The notes under the pieces are model-generated. The model did not search any database, was not told where the DNA came from, and worked only from the letters and a program-made list of their open reading frames with translations. From Lepus europaeus (Eukaryota; Chordata; Mammalia; Lagomorpha; Leporidae): 64,000 bases of DNA. A program made the translations under genes and the position numbers. This document shows, in pieces, positions 53,571 through 64,000 of the stretch. Location: assembly GCF_033115175.1 (NCBI RefSeq), contig NC_084834.1, positions 122,942,275 to 123,006,274 on the forward strand, written 5' to 3'. Numbering within the stretch: the first letter of the stretch is position 1; every line of letters begins with the position of its first letter.

Positions 53571-53972
53571 TGAAGCCAGCTGCTCGCTCAGGAGCGGCTC
53601 TCCAGGCTGGAAGTTAGTGTCTGAAAACACGGGGAGAGGGATGGTGAAGAGGTGTGGTGAGTGGGGAGATGTAGGGAGAAGGCGAGCAGCAGGAAGATCA
53701 CAGCCTGGAATCGAGACGATGTCTCCGGTGCTGAGAGTAAGTCCCGGATGTCTTCCCAGGCTGGCCGGGCCTTGTTCAAGCCACGTCGTCCATGCTTTGC
53801 TTACCCGAAGGTGGCTTTGGGAAAAAGTGTGTCTGGAGCTTTCTCGGTGAGAACAGTAGCAGGGCTGGACGGAGAGCTTTCCTGTTTCCCAGTTGCCAGC
53901 TGCAGGTGGTGGGAGGTTGTGGTCTTCTTCCTCAGACACGTTTCTTTGTCCTTTGGGGTAGGGAGGCTGTTC
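53571..53972 (+). other. Intronic unique sequence
   Basis: Nothing recognised. Confidence 0.35.
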
Positions 53973-53981
53973 AGGAAACTG

Positions 53982-53982
<1 letters not shown>

Positions 53983-54017
<35 letters not shown>

Positions 54018-54345
54018 TTGACAGGCAGAGTGGACAGTAGAGGGAGACAGAGAGAAAGGTCTTCCTTTTGCCGTTGGTTCACCCTCCAATGGCCGCTGCG
54101 GTAGGCGCGCTGCGGCCGGCACACCGTGCTGTTCCGATGGCAGGAGCCAGGTGCTTCTCCTGGTCTCCCATGCAGGTGCAGGGCCCAAGAACTTGGGCCA
54201 TCCTCCACTGCACTCCCTGGCCACAGCAGAGAGCTGGCCTGGAAGAGGGGCAACCGGGACAGGATCGGTGCCCCGACCAGGACTAGAACCCGGTGTGCCG
54301 GCGCCGCAAGGCGGAGGATTAGCCTATTGAGCCACGGCGCTGGCC
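53983..54345 (-). mobile_element. Young CSINE, poly-A form
   Basis: Long poly-T side; AGGAAAC(T/C)G repeated at 53973 and 54346. Confidence 0.92.
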
Positions 54346-54547
54346 AGGAAACCGGTTTTTATCAGGATCTGCTGGGCGTCCCGGGACAGTGACTGTGTTA
54401 GATACTTGGAAGACACGCCCTGCTCTGCATTTTAATTTTCAGAGTGTGATGAATGTCCTCTTGCTGAACATGGAAATGTGTGCTCCTCAAAGGGATGCTA
54501 ACGACAGCTTCAGCTACGCATTACATGCTCGTGGTTCTTCTTCTTCT

Positions 54548-54854
54548 TTTTTTTTTTAAAAGATTTATTTATTTACTTGAAAAGCAGAGTTACAGAGAGA
54601 GAGAGAGAGAGAGGGAGACAGAGAGATATCTTTGACCCGCTGGTTCACTCCCCAGATGGCTGCAGTGGCCAGAGCTGGGCCAGACCGAAGGCAGGAGCCA
54701 GGAGCTTCATCCAGGTGCATGCAGGGGCCCATTTTCTGCCACTTTCCCAAGCACATTAGCAGGGAGCTGGACTGGAAGCAGAGCAACCAAGAATTGAACC
54801 AGTGTCTGTATGGGATGCTGGCGGCTTAACCCACTGTGCCACAGCGCTGGCCCT
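54548..54854 (-). mobile_element. CSINE
   Basis: Antisense order to CACAGCGCTGGCCC. Confidence 0.9.
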
Positions 54855-55369
54855 GGTGCTCACGTACGTATTTTCTCTTTAGAAATTCAGACCCCGAGGT
54901 TTGACCCCCAAGTAGATGTGGAGTGGGGCCTGGAACCTGCACCCTCTCCCTCCCTCTCCTTCTGTATTTGTTGCAAGTGAGCAGAGGCTCCCACTTTGAG
55001 AAACTTTGCTTTCCTTGAGTAATAGCCTTGCTCTCTTAAGAAATACTGCTTGCAGGACTTCCTACCGTGGGAAAGGTTTTTAAAATCAATGTAAAATTAC
55101 TTAAGGTAGTCATTTAACTCAGAGGCTGCGGATTTTGGCCCTTCTGTGCGTGTATTTCTTGATATTAAATAGCCAGGTCTTTATTACTTTGCGCTCCTGG
55201 AGCGGAGCCCCAGCCCTGGCTGTATATCACATCACCTGTGCAGCTTTGAAATGCAATTAAAAGTAATGAAATCACAAACCATTAATACCCAGAGGAGTAT
55301 GGAAAAGCATACAGGTCACATGTCCAATGACTCACCCTTTAGTTTTAACAGATATTAAAATTGAGCCGT
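54855..55369 (+). other. Intronic unique sequence
   Basis: Nothing recognised. Confidence 0.35.
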
Positions 55370-55840
55370 ATTTGATTCAGTTTTTCTAGACATAGTAACT
55401 ATTCCACTCACTACACCTGTCTCTTTCCTGTCCCAGAGCAAATCATTTTTGTGAGGCTGGTGTGGTGTCTTGCACCACCTTTGTATTTGTGAACCCATAA
55501 GCAGGATATGAGTGTATGTAAAATCTGTACCTTTTTTTAAAAGTAAGCCAGGGGCTTCATCCACATCTAACACATGGATGTCTGGGGCCCAAGTGCTTGG
55601 GCCATCCTATGCTGCTTTCCCAGGAGAGCTGGATCAGAAGTGAAGCAGCCCGGACTTGAACTGGCAGTCAAATGGGATGTCAGTGTCACAATGGTGGCTT
55701 AATCCATTGCACCATGTGCCGGCCCCCAGATGTGCTCTTTTGCAATTGTCTTTCTTCACTCAACAGACATATTTGAGATTGTATCAGCATGTAGAGACCT
55801 AGTTTCTTCATTCAACCTGTTTTTTTTGTTTGTTTGTTTT
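55370..55840 (-). mobile_element. Probable L1M fragment split by a CSINE
   Basis: CTTTCTTCACTCAACAGACATATTTGAGATTG resembles inverted L1M 3' sequence. Weak. Confidence 0.35.
55543..55726 (-). mobile_element. CSINE head half
   Basis: CCAGGGGCTTCATCCAC.. to ATGTGCCGGCCCC; tail half absent. Confidence 0.8.
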
Positions 55841-55847
55841 TGTTTTT

Positions 55848-55863
55848 GATTTGAAAGGCAGAG

Positions 55864-55934
<71 letters not shown>

Positions 55935-56196
55935 AAGAGAGAGAGCTTCCATTCGCTGGCTCATTCACCAAATGGCCGCAATGGCCAGAGTTGGGCCAGT
56001 CTGCAGCCAGGAGCCAGGAGCTTCTTCCTGGTCTCCCACATTGGTGCAGGGGCCCGTGGGCCATCTTCCACTGCTTCCTTAGGCACATTAACAGGGAGTT
56101 GGGTGGAAATGGATTGGCCAGGACACCAGCCGGCACCCCTGTGGCGTGCTGGCACCACAGCTGTGGCTTTACCTGCTATGCCACAGCGCCGGCCCC
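55848..56196 (-). mobile_element. CSINE with TA/GA microsatellite
   Basis: Antisense order to CACAGCGCCGGCCCC. Confidence 0.9.
55866..55945 (+). repeat. (TA)n(GA)n microsatellite in antisense CSINE
   Basis: Same architecture as at 40332, in another CSINE copy. Confidence 0.9.
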
Positions 56197-56479
56197 CAAG
56201 CACGTGTTCTGTAATTGTGTTCTTCGAACCGGGCTTGACTTGCTCATGGCCGTCTTGAGGGACAGTGCTGTGGCACCTGTGCCAGCTCCTGTCACCTTTG
56301 CTCATGTGCGGTGTCATTTTTCAGGGTGTGACTCTGGAAGTGGAGGTGCAGGTCTGCAGCTGTGCTGGGTGCTGTGGTTTCCGAGGGGTTTGTCCCCCCG
56401 GGGCGCAGGTGTTGGGCCTCAGTGTCGGGGAGGCCCTTCAGACGTTGGGGGTGCTGCCCTCGGAAGGAACATGGTGTCG

Positions 56480-56737
56480 TTCTCGCGGGTCCATGGTTAG
56501 CGCTCATAACAACGCTAACCCGACCCCTCCCGGGCTCTCTGGCTTCCTGTCCTTGCAGTGGGATCGCCTGCTGTTTCATGAACTCCTGTCATTGCGATGC
56601 CATCCCAAGGGGCCTCACAGAGCCGGGGCCTCGCTGTTTAGACTCTCAGCCTCTGAAACTGAGCCGAATGAACCTTGCTTTGTAATTTACCCAGCTGCCT
56701 GCAAGATCTTGTTACAGCAACAGAAAGTGCACTAGAG
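56480..56737 (+). mobile_element. MaLR (MLT1/MST-like) LTR 3' part
   Basis: CAGCCTCTGAAACTGAGCC..AATTTACCCAGC..TTGTTACAGCAACAGAAA is the characteristic MaLR LTR ending. Confidence 0.6.
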
Positions 56738-57208
56738 CACCAGGCCGTGTCACATTGCTCGCCAAAGTGGTCCCACCCATTGGAGCCTTTCTGAAATGCA
56801 GCTTCCAGGGCCCAGTCTCAGAATTTGTGACTGTCACAGTGTGTGTGTGTGTGTGTGTGGTGTTTGTGTGTCACGGTTGATCCTGTTGCGCATCCAAGGC
56901 TGACTGGCAGCTCCCTGAGGGCTGGGGCTGTGTGTGTCTTGTTCGGGGCTTATTTCCTGGCTGTCAGCACTGGGCCCAGCATGTGTGTGGCAGGTGCTCA
57001 GGAAATCATTGCCGATGACTTAAGAGATGCAGCGGGAACCGTGGAAGCCTTGCCTCGCAGGAAAGCTGTGCTCCTTGGGAATCGCCTGGGCGCCTCGCTG
57101 AGATGCGGGTTCTGATTCTGCAGGTGGGGTGGGGCCCAGCCTTTGCCTTTCTGTGATGTAGGGACTGCTTGTTGGGAAAGCACCTTTTGTTGTTTCTTTT
57201 TATCTTTC
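56738..57208 (+). other. Intronic unique sequence with (TG)n
   Basis: Only the TG repeat is recognised. Confidence 0.35.
56836..56872 (+). repeat. (TG)n simple repeat
   Basis: About ten TG dinucleotides with minor interruption. Confidence 0.85.
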
Positions 57209-57510
57209 TTTTTTTTTTTAAGATTTATTTTTTATGTATTTGAAAGTCAGAGTTACAGAGAGAGGTAGAAACAGAGAGAGAGGTCTTCCATCTGCTGGTT
57301 CACTCCCCAGATGACTGCAATGGCCAGGAGCTTCTTCCGGGTCTCCCACACGGGTGCAGGGGCCCAAGGTGTTGGGCCATCTTCTACTGCTTTCCCAGGC
57401 CATAGCAGGGAGCTGGATCAGAAGAGGAGCCTGGACTAGAACCAGCGCCCATATGGGATGCCGGTGCTTCAGGCCAGGGCTTTAACCCGCTGCGCCATAG
57501 CGCTGGCCCC
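57209..57510 (-). mobile_element. CSINE
   Basis: Antisense order to CATAGCGCTGGCCCC. Confidence 0.92.
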
Positions 57511-57625
57511 TCTTTTTATCTTTCTTACTCATTTTATTATCGTTGTGGGGCAGGGGGCATTTTTAGGGCAGCCAAGCCCTGGGGAGAAAACCAGCAAGAA
57601 ATTTCTCTCTCTTTTTTTTTTTCCC

Positions 57626-57938
57626 AGATTTATTTATTTATTTGAGAGGTAGAGGTACAGAGAGAGACACACACACACACAGACAGAAAGGTCTTCTGTC
57701 TGCTGGTTCACTCCCCAAATGATCCCATCGGCTGGTGCTGGGCTGATCTGAAGCAAGGAGCCAGGAACTTCTTTGGGGTCTCCCATGTGGGTGCAGGGGC
57801 CCAAGGAATTGGGCCATCTTCCACTACTTTCCCAAGTCATTAGCAGGGAGCTGGATCAGAAGTGGAGCAGCTGGGACTTGAACCGGTGTCCATATGGGAT
57901 GCTGGCACGGCAGGTGGAGGCTATTCAGTGCCTGCCCC
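57626..57938 (-). mobile_element. CSINE
   Basis: Antisense order to CAGTGCCTGCCCC. Confidence 0.9.
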
Positions 57939-58176
57939 TGAATTTCTACTTTTCTGATTTGGATCAAAACCACAATTGCTGAAGCTAAAGTCATTGAAGT
58001 GCCACCTGGGATCGTAGCCCCTCCCTCCAGGATTCATGCCTGTAGCTGGGGTAACCTTGGTCAGGTGAGAGCTTCCTGCTGGGGGAGTGACAGTGGGGCT
58101 GGTCTGTGAGCTGCTTGCGTTGGCATGGATTGGAGTTTCCACACTGCCGTTGGTGTCTGGCGTTTAGCCCAGTGTT

Positions 58177-58533
58177 AGTTATTTATGTTTTTAAAGATTC
58201 ATTTATTTATTTGAAATGCAGAACTACGGAGAGAGGAGAGGGAGAGAGAGAGAGGGAGAGCGAGAGAGAGATTGATTTTCCATCTGCTGGTTCATTTTCC
58301 AAATGGCCACAATGGCCGGAGCTGCACCGATTCGAAGCCAGGAGCCAGGAGCTTCTTCTAGGTCTCCCACGTGGGTGCAGGGACCCAAGGACTTGGGCCA
58401 TCTTCCACTGCTTTCCCAGGCCATAGCAGAGAGCTGGATTGGAAGTGGAGCAGCCAGGACTCAAACTGGTGCCCGTACGGGATGCCGGCAAGGCAGGTGG
58501 TGACTTTATCCCCTACGCCACAGTGCCAGCCCC
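58177..58533 (-). mobile_element. CSINE with target duplication
   Basis: TTAGCCCAGTGTT at about 58164 and 58534. Confidence 0.93.
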
Positions 58534-58628
58534 TTAGCCCAGTGTTCAGCTATTTTACTACTGCTTTTTTCCAGGGTCCAGCTTTTTAAAACTTTTCTAA
58601 AAAATTTATTTCATTATCTTTTTTTATT

Positions 58629-58655
58629 TTTAAGATTATTTATTTGAAAGGCAGA

Positions 58656-58696
<41 letters not shown>

Positions 58697-58918
58697 CTTC
58701 TATCTGCTGGTTGACTCCCTAGATGGCTGCAACAGCCGGGACTGGACCAACCTGAAGCCAGGAGCCAGGAGCTTCCTCTGGGTCTTCCATGTGGTGCAGG
58801 GGCCTAGGCACTTGAGCCATCCTCTGCTGCTTTCCCAGGTGCATTAGCAGAGAGCTGGATCAGAAGTGGAGCAGCTGGGACTCAAACTCCTTCCCATATG
58901 GGATTACTGGCACTGCAG
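58629..58918 (-). mobile_element. CSINE, head shortened
   Basis: Antisense copy stops at GGATTACTGGCACTGCAG. Confidence 0.88.
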
Positions 58919-58944
58919 GATTTATTTTCATTTTCTGTTTTTTT

Positions 58945-59208
58945 AATTTGAAAGGCAAACAGACAGACACAAGAGATCTTCCATTTGTTGGTTCACTTAC
59001 AAATGCCTGAAACAGCCAGGGTTGGACCAGGCTGAAGCCAGGAGCCAGGGACTCTGTCCTGGTCTCCCACATGGGTGGCAGGGGCCCAAGTACTGGATCC
59101 GTCATCTGCTGTCTTCTAGGATGTGTGTTTGCAGGAAGCTGGATCAGAAACGGAGGAGCCAGTGTCCTGGCAGCGTCATAGCCACTACACCAGATGCCTG
59201 CCTGTCCA
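58945..59208 (-). mobile_element. Old CSINE
   Basis: TTTGAAAGGCAAACAGAC.. to CCAGATGCCTGCC. Confidence 0.8.
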
Positions 59209-59697
59209 GTGCCTCTGTTTTTTCCAGTCCCAACAAGTGTGAGTGAAGCAGGGGACAGCTCTGAGCTGGGCATCTGAACTCCCCCACTTGTCACTTTGTA
59301 GTTCAGCAGCACCGGGCACATGGTGTGGCCTGTCCCGGGCTGTGGGGTAAGGGCCAGTCCTGCTGGGGAGCAGTGTGGAGAAGGTGAGTGCCTTCTGAAC
59401 CAGCTGTGGCCACCTGTCCAGGGGACCAGGGAAGGACTGGCCCGGCAGGATGGAGGAAGAAGCTGGGATTCCAGCTGGAGTTGTTGGAAGACACAGTGCC
59501 GGGAGCAGGTGGCCCAGCGTTTGTTACCCCTGGTGTGGATGTGGTGTCTTTGTTTTCCTGATGATGAGGCCATGTGGTATATGGAAGATACTCATTTACC
59601 CAGCAAATGAGCTTCTGCCATTCTCTTTGTGTCATTAGACCTTCTGAGCTGTTCAGTACAGGAGGCACTAAACTCAGTTTTTTTCTTGTTTAAAGTT
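59209..59697 (+). other. Intronic unique sequence
   Basis: Nothing recognised. Confidence 0.35.
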
Positions 59698-60016
59698 TTT
59701 AAAAAAATTTTATTTGAGAGTTAGAGTTACAGACAGTGAGAGGGAGAGACAGAGAGAAAGGTCTTCCATTGCTGGTTCATTCCCCAAATGGCTGCAACGG
59801 CCGGAGCTGTGCCGATCCGAAGCCAGGAACCAGGCGCTCTTCCTGGTCTCCCACGTGGGTGCAGGGGCTCCAGAACTTGGGCCATCTTCTACTGCTTTCC
59901 CAGGCCATAGCAGAGAGCTGGCCTGGAAGAGGGGCAGCCAGGACTAGAACTGGTGCCCATATGGGATGCCGGCGACGCAGGCAGAGGATTAACCTACTGT
60001 GCAATGGCACCAGCCC
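59698..60016 (-). mobile_element. CSINE, first of a same-site pair
   Basis: Antisense order to GGCACCAGCCCC; flanked by TTGTTTAAA-type repeats. Confidence 0.9.
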
Positions 60017-60029
60017 CTTGTTTAAAATT

Positions 60030-60355
60030 TTTTAAAGATTTATTTATGTATTTGAAAGTCAGAGTTACACAGAGAGAGAAGGAGAAGCAGAGAGAGGTCT
60101 TCCATCTGCTGGTTCACTCCCCAAGTGGCCACAATGGCTGGAGTTGTGGCGATCCAAAGTCAGGAGCCAGGAGCTTCTTCTGGGTCTCCCACATGGTCGC
60201 AGGGGCTCCAGGATTTGGGCCATCTTCTACTGCTTTCCCAGGCCATAGCAGAGAGCTGGATCGGAAGTAGAGCAGCCAAGACTCCAATGGGTGCCCATAT
60301 GGGATGCTGGCACTGCAGGCAGTGGCTTTACCCACTACACCACAACGCCAGCCCT
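60030..60355 (-). mobile_element. CSINE, second of a same-site pair
   Basis: Antisense order to CACAACGCCAGCCC; same flanking TTGTTTA..AAAG motif. Confidence 0.92.
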
Positions 60356-60376
60356 TTGTTTATAAAGTTTTAAAGG

Positions 60377-60640
60377 AGGGACTGGTGGGCACTGGTTCAA
60401 CTCCTGGCTGCTCCACTTCCCATCTGGCTTCCTGCTACTGATCTGGGGAAAGCAGTGGAGGATAGCTCCAGTACTTGGGCCCCTGTTACCATGTGGGCGA
60501 CCTGGGAGAAGCTCCTGGTTCCTAGCTTCGGCTTGGCTCAGCTCTGGCTGTTGCAGCCACTTGGGGAGTGAACCAGAGGATTGAAGATTTCTTTGTCTCT
60601 CTCTCTAACTCTTTGAAACAAATAAATAAATCTTTTAACA
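60377..60640 (+). mobile_element. CSINE, head deleted
   Basis: GCACTGGTTCAACTCCTGGC.. to AATAAATAAATC. Confidence 0.85.
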
Positions 60641-60774
60641 AAATTTTAAAGGAAGTTTTTGAACAGATAACATGAGTTCATATGATGGAAAATTCAAAAC
60701 ATGCAGAAAGAGGTATGTTGAGAACAGACCTCTCTCCGAGTCTCGTTTCTGCCTTCCGTCAGCGTTGATAGTGT

Positions 60775-61050
60775 CTGGGGCACTGGCCTCCCATGGCTGA
60801 GCGCTGCTTTGAGTCTCGGCTCTGCTCCCAATCTAGTTTTCTGCCGACAGCCACTCTGGGGGGGAAGCAGATGAGGGCTCAAGCATCTGAGTCCTGGCAC
60901 CCACATGGGAGACCTGGATTGAGTGGTGGGTTCCCGGCTTCAGCCTGGCCCAGCCATGGCTATTGTGGGTGTCTGGGGAAGTGAACCAGAGGATGGAATT
61001 CTCTATTCCTTTCGAATACAATGAAAATAAATAAATAAAAAAATTAAAAA
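60775..61050 (+). mobile_element. Old CSINE in L1M
   Basis: GGGGCACTGGCCTCCCATGG.. to GAAAATAAATAAATAAA. Confidence 0.75.
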
Positions 61051-61186
61051 AAGTTTTACAGTTTCTTGTGCTTTCATCTAAAGGCATGTTATACGAGCAA
61101 ATGCATTTGTGCTGGTCCCTTGGTTTTTTTAAAAACACAAATAACTTCTAATGGCATGTGAGGATCTGTCCTGATCTGCCCCTTGC

Positions 61187-61518
61187 TTTTTTTTTTTTTT
61201 TTTTAAAGATTTATTTATTTATTTGTTATTTGAAAGGCAGAGATACAGAGAAGGAGAGAGAGAGAGTGAGAGTGAGAGATCTTCTATCCGCTGGTTCACT
61301 CCGCAGATGGCTGCAACCACTGGGCTAGGTCAGGCTGAAGCCAGGAGCCTGGAGCTCCTTTCCGGTCTCCCAAGCTCTTGGGCCATCCTCCTCTGCTTTC
61401 CCAGGTGCATTAGCAGGGAGCTGGCTCAGAAGTGGAGCAGCCGGGACTCGAACCCGTGTCCATGTGGGATGCTGACAGGCCAGGCGGAGGCTTAATCTTC
61501 TGTGCCACAGCGCCTGCC
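61187..61518 (-). mobile_element. CSINE in L1M
   Basis: Antisense order to CACAGCGCCTGCC. Confidence 0.92.
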
Positions 61519-62018
61519 GCTGTCCCACTGGATCTGTGGTCGGAGTATCCGGCTGCTTGAATGCACTGAACTCTGAATTCACCTAACCAGGTCACTTCGG
61601 CTGTTTCCCGGTCTCTGCTTTTACAAACAAGGCTGTGAGGAGCAGCTTTGTCCGCGCCACCCGCCGTGTGTGTGGCAGTGATCTGTCAGCTGCCTTCCTG
61701 GAGAGGGACTTGCTTTTGTGATTGACAGATTTTGCCAACTTGCCTGGTCCCAGTGTGCAGCTCTTGCTGTCGGCCGCCGGAGCAGGGCGGTGCAAAAACT
61801 CTTTTTGATCTTTGTCAGTCAGGGGGAAACTGCTGTCTTGGTGTGTTTTTAGTTTGCATTTCTCTTACTAACAGTGAGCTTGAGAAAATAAATTCAGTTT
61901 CACGTAAGCGCTTTGCTGTTGGCACTTGTTTCTGCAGTCCGAAGAGAAGGACCAGTTTTATTCTTATTTTCAATCTGCTCAAACTGATATTTTTGTAAAA
62001 TATAATAAAAGGCAATAA

Positions 62019-62348
62019 CGGGGCTGGCGCTGTGGCGAGCAGGTTAATGCCCTGGCCTGAAGCACCGGCATCCCTTATGGGCACCGGTTCAAGACCCGGC
62101 TGTTCCACTTCCGATCCAGCTCTCTGCTATGGCCTGGGATAGCATTAGAGGATGGCCCAAGTCCTTGGGCCCCTGCACCCGCGTGGGAGACCTGGACAAA
62201 GCTCCTGGCTCCTGGCTTTGGATTGGCACAGCTTCAGCCATTGCGGCCAGTTAGGGAGTGAACCAGTGCATGGAATACCTCTCTCTTTGTCTCGACCTCT
62301 CTCTGTAACTCTTTCAGATAAATAAAATAAATCTTTAAATAAAAAAAA
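62019..62348 (+). mobile_element. CSINE
   Basis: GGGGCTGGCGCTGTGGCG.. to GATAAATAAAATAAATC. Confidence 0.93.
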
Positions 62349-62981
62349 GCCAATCACAGCAAAGTGGAATAAAAACCCTCAAAAGTAAATAGAAAGCAAG
62401 TCTCAATTTTTGCTATCAACTTGAGATACGCAGTTGCTTTATCTGCTCGTCGTCATCTGTGCATGGGTTCATGTATATGAAGTTGGCTCCCGGCAGCGCC
62501 CGGGCTCTTCTGTTGCCGCTGTTTCGGTTGCGGGGAGAGAGCACAGGATGTTGAGGCTGTTTTCGGTGCAGTGGCCAAGGTGTCTCTGCTGGTGCTGTCC
62601 GGGCTTCCAGGGGTGTTCCTCTGTCAGTGAGGCGGGTGCTGGGCTCATGGGGAGTGTGCACTGAGCTTGAGAGGGAGGCTGGGAGGCTGGGAGGATAAAG
62701 TCACCCTACAGGCACCTCTGCAGAGCTGCCTTTGACCCGAGGCCCCGCAGGGATCCCAGGCCTCCCCACTGCCTTCTGGGAAGTGGTGGACAGCGAACCT
62801 CTGGGCAAAGCGGGCGCTCATGGTGGCCAGGAGGCGTTGGGTGACTTCTAGAACACAGGCTGGGAGGGAGGTTCCTGCTTGCGGCGCACTCAGCCAGGGG
62901 TCCGTGGGGCCTCTCTCCACCAGCAGCTAGAAAACAGGCCTGGGTCCAGGAGCCCTTGTTCTGCTTTAAAAAAAAAAAAAA
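62349..62981 (+). other. Intronic unique sequence
   Basis: Nothing recognised. Confidence 0.35.
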
Positions 62982-63227
62982 AAGATTTATTTATTTGAAA
63001 GGCAGAGAGAGAGCGAGACCTCCCGTCTGCTTGTTCACTCCCCAGATGCCTGTACTGGCTGGAGCTGGGACCAGGCGTGCAGTTTAGGTCTCCCACACGG
63101 GTTGCAGGGACCCAACTGCTTGAGCCGTCACCACTGCTGCTTCCAGGGTGCGCATTGGTAGGAATTGGCTCTTGAACTCCCATGTGGGCGCTTAGTGTCT
63201 TAGCCACCCAGCCAGACGCCTGCTCCT
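62982..63227 (-). mobile_element. Old CSINE
   Basis: GATTTATTTATTTGAAAGGC.. to CCAGACGCCTGCTCC. Confidence 0.82.
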
Positions 63228-63637
63228 TCCCTCCGTTCTGCTTTTGTGTTTTGTCTTTCTCTGAGGGCTTCAAGGTGTTCTCTCTGCTCCTTCCTATGGT
63301 GATGTGGGGTCATTGTTCAGTCAGCTGGCCCTGGATCGCCTGGCTTCAGGGGCAGGTGTTTTGGCTTTTGAGTTACCTGCTAAGTGAAGTCACGTTGAGG
63401 TTTTGGGGGTTGTTGTCCCCTGCCCAGTCAGGCATGGAAATGACAGACTGTAGTGCGTGGTGCACAGCGCAAACTGCTCTCACTGCTGTCCTGCGGGTGA
63501 CTGGAGAGGAGCCGGCCATTGACACGGGAGTTGGGGTTGCTGAGTGATGGTCCTGAGGTCGCAGGTTCACCCTGACCCCTGCCTTGTGCTGGCACTTGTC
63601 AGATGTTGTGCTGCAATGGGCTGAGCTGAGGCTCGCG
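63228..63637 (+). other. Intronic unique sequence
   Basis: Nothing recognised. Confidence 0.35.
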
Positions 63638-63884
63638 ACGCCTGCATCCCGTATCAGAGTGTCGCTTAGAGTGCTGGCTGCTGGGCTTCCATCCAGCTTC
63701 CTGCTAATGTACCTGGGAAGGCAGTGGAGGCCCACGTGCTTGGCCTCTGCCACCCACGTGGGAGATCCAGATGGAGTTCCTGGCTTCCGGTTTCGACTGG
63801 CTAAGCCCTCCCTGTTGTGGTCATTTAACCAGTGGATGGACAATCTGTCTCTCTCACTCAGCCTTTCAAATAAATCTTAAAAAA
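63638..63884 (+). mobile_element. Old CSINE
   Basis: CGCCTGCATCCCGTATCAG.. to TTTCAAATAAATCTTAAAAA. Confidence 0.82.
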
Positions 63885-63973
63885 CATTCATGGAAATGTA
63901 TTATGAAAAAAACCTATGCATGGATTCAATTTTTTTTGCACCAAAACAAACTCTTCATTTGAGGTCTTTTTCG

Positions 63974-64000
63974 TAAAAGATTTATTTTTTTACTTGAAAG
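63974..64000 (-). mobile_element. CSINE tail, cut by window end
   Basis: AAAAGATTTATTTTTTTACTTG is the start of an antisense copy. Confidence 0.7.

Larger units (their letters stand above)
60650..61990 (-). mobile_element. L1M fragment split by two CSINEs
   Basis: Inverted L1M blocks continue across the insertions: AGTTTCTTGTGC at 61060, CTTTTACAAACAAGGCTG at 61617, and TTTGCATTTCTCTTACTAAC at 61853. Confidence 0.6.
44112..64000 (+). other. USP46: USP46 intron 1 (5' part)
   Basis: It begins with GTGAGT and continues past the window end. I found no second exon and no other gene inside. The content is CSINEs, two nested L1 remnants, a probable class I LTR fragment, a MaLR LTR and unique sequence. 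CSINEs are strongly biased to the strand opposite the gene. Confidence 0.85.

Noticed and set aside
44112-64000. USP46 exon 2 or later exons
   Set aside because: No frame encodes the next USP46 residues or the catalytic Cys box; exon 2 must lie beyond the window.

Overview
Mammalian nuclear DNA from a leporid (rabbit or hare). The diagnostic signal is the lagomorph C-repeat SINE (CSINE), present in about 70 copies of several ages: an old form, a tail form ending in CAAATAAATAAA, and a young poly-A form with target duplications still readable. A 5'-truncated lagomorph-type L1 3' end at 39.9-40.25 kb agrees. No bacterial or plasmid-like gene content is present.

Only two protein-coding loci are supported. 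(1) USP46 exon 1 on the + strand: ATG at 44076, twelve codons (MTVRNIASICNM) and a GTGAGT donor at 44112, inside a CpG island (about 43.48-44.48 kb). Everything from 44112 to the window end is USP46 intron 1. (2) On the - strand at 8.1-12.8 kb lies an old class I (gammaretrovirus-like) provirus with a tRNA-Pro-like primer binding site and two LTRs that differ by roughly a quarter by eye. Its pro/pol is reduced to frameshifted scraps and no env is seen, yet gag is one uninterrupted 463-codon frame (11404-10013). A strong splice acceptor directly abuts the gag ATG. Four kilobases upstream on the same strand, a second CpG island (about 15.0-16.3 kb) has a consensus splice donor. I propose, as inference, that this is a co-opted gag gene run from a non-LTR promoter.

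Layout: 1-4.3 kb SINEs, an old L1 and a SINE-born 28-bp minisatellite; 4.4-5.1 kb an orphan CpG island with CCAAT boxes and a TCTCGCGATA element; 5.3-8.0 kb L1 and SINEs; 8.1-12.8 kb the provirus; 13-14.7 kb SINEs; 14.76-17.24 kb a large inverted repeat centred on the second CpG island, which holds a phased CCAAT array; 17.5-26.5 kb LTR-rich ground with solo LTRs of several families, including a five-level nest; 26.5-43.4 kb SINE and L1 intergenic DNA; 43.5-44.5 kb the USP46 promoter; 44.5-64 kb intron 1, where SINEs are mostly antisense to the gene.

In human, the flank upstream of USP46 holds the divergent lncRNA DANCR and the ERV-derived ERVMER34-1 (from memory). I could not identify either one here from sequence. 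Repeat boundaries are read by eye and are approximate unless a target duplication is quoted.
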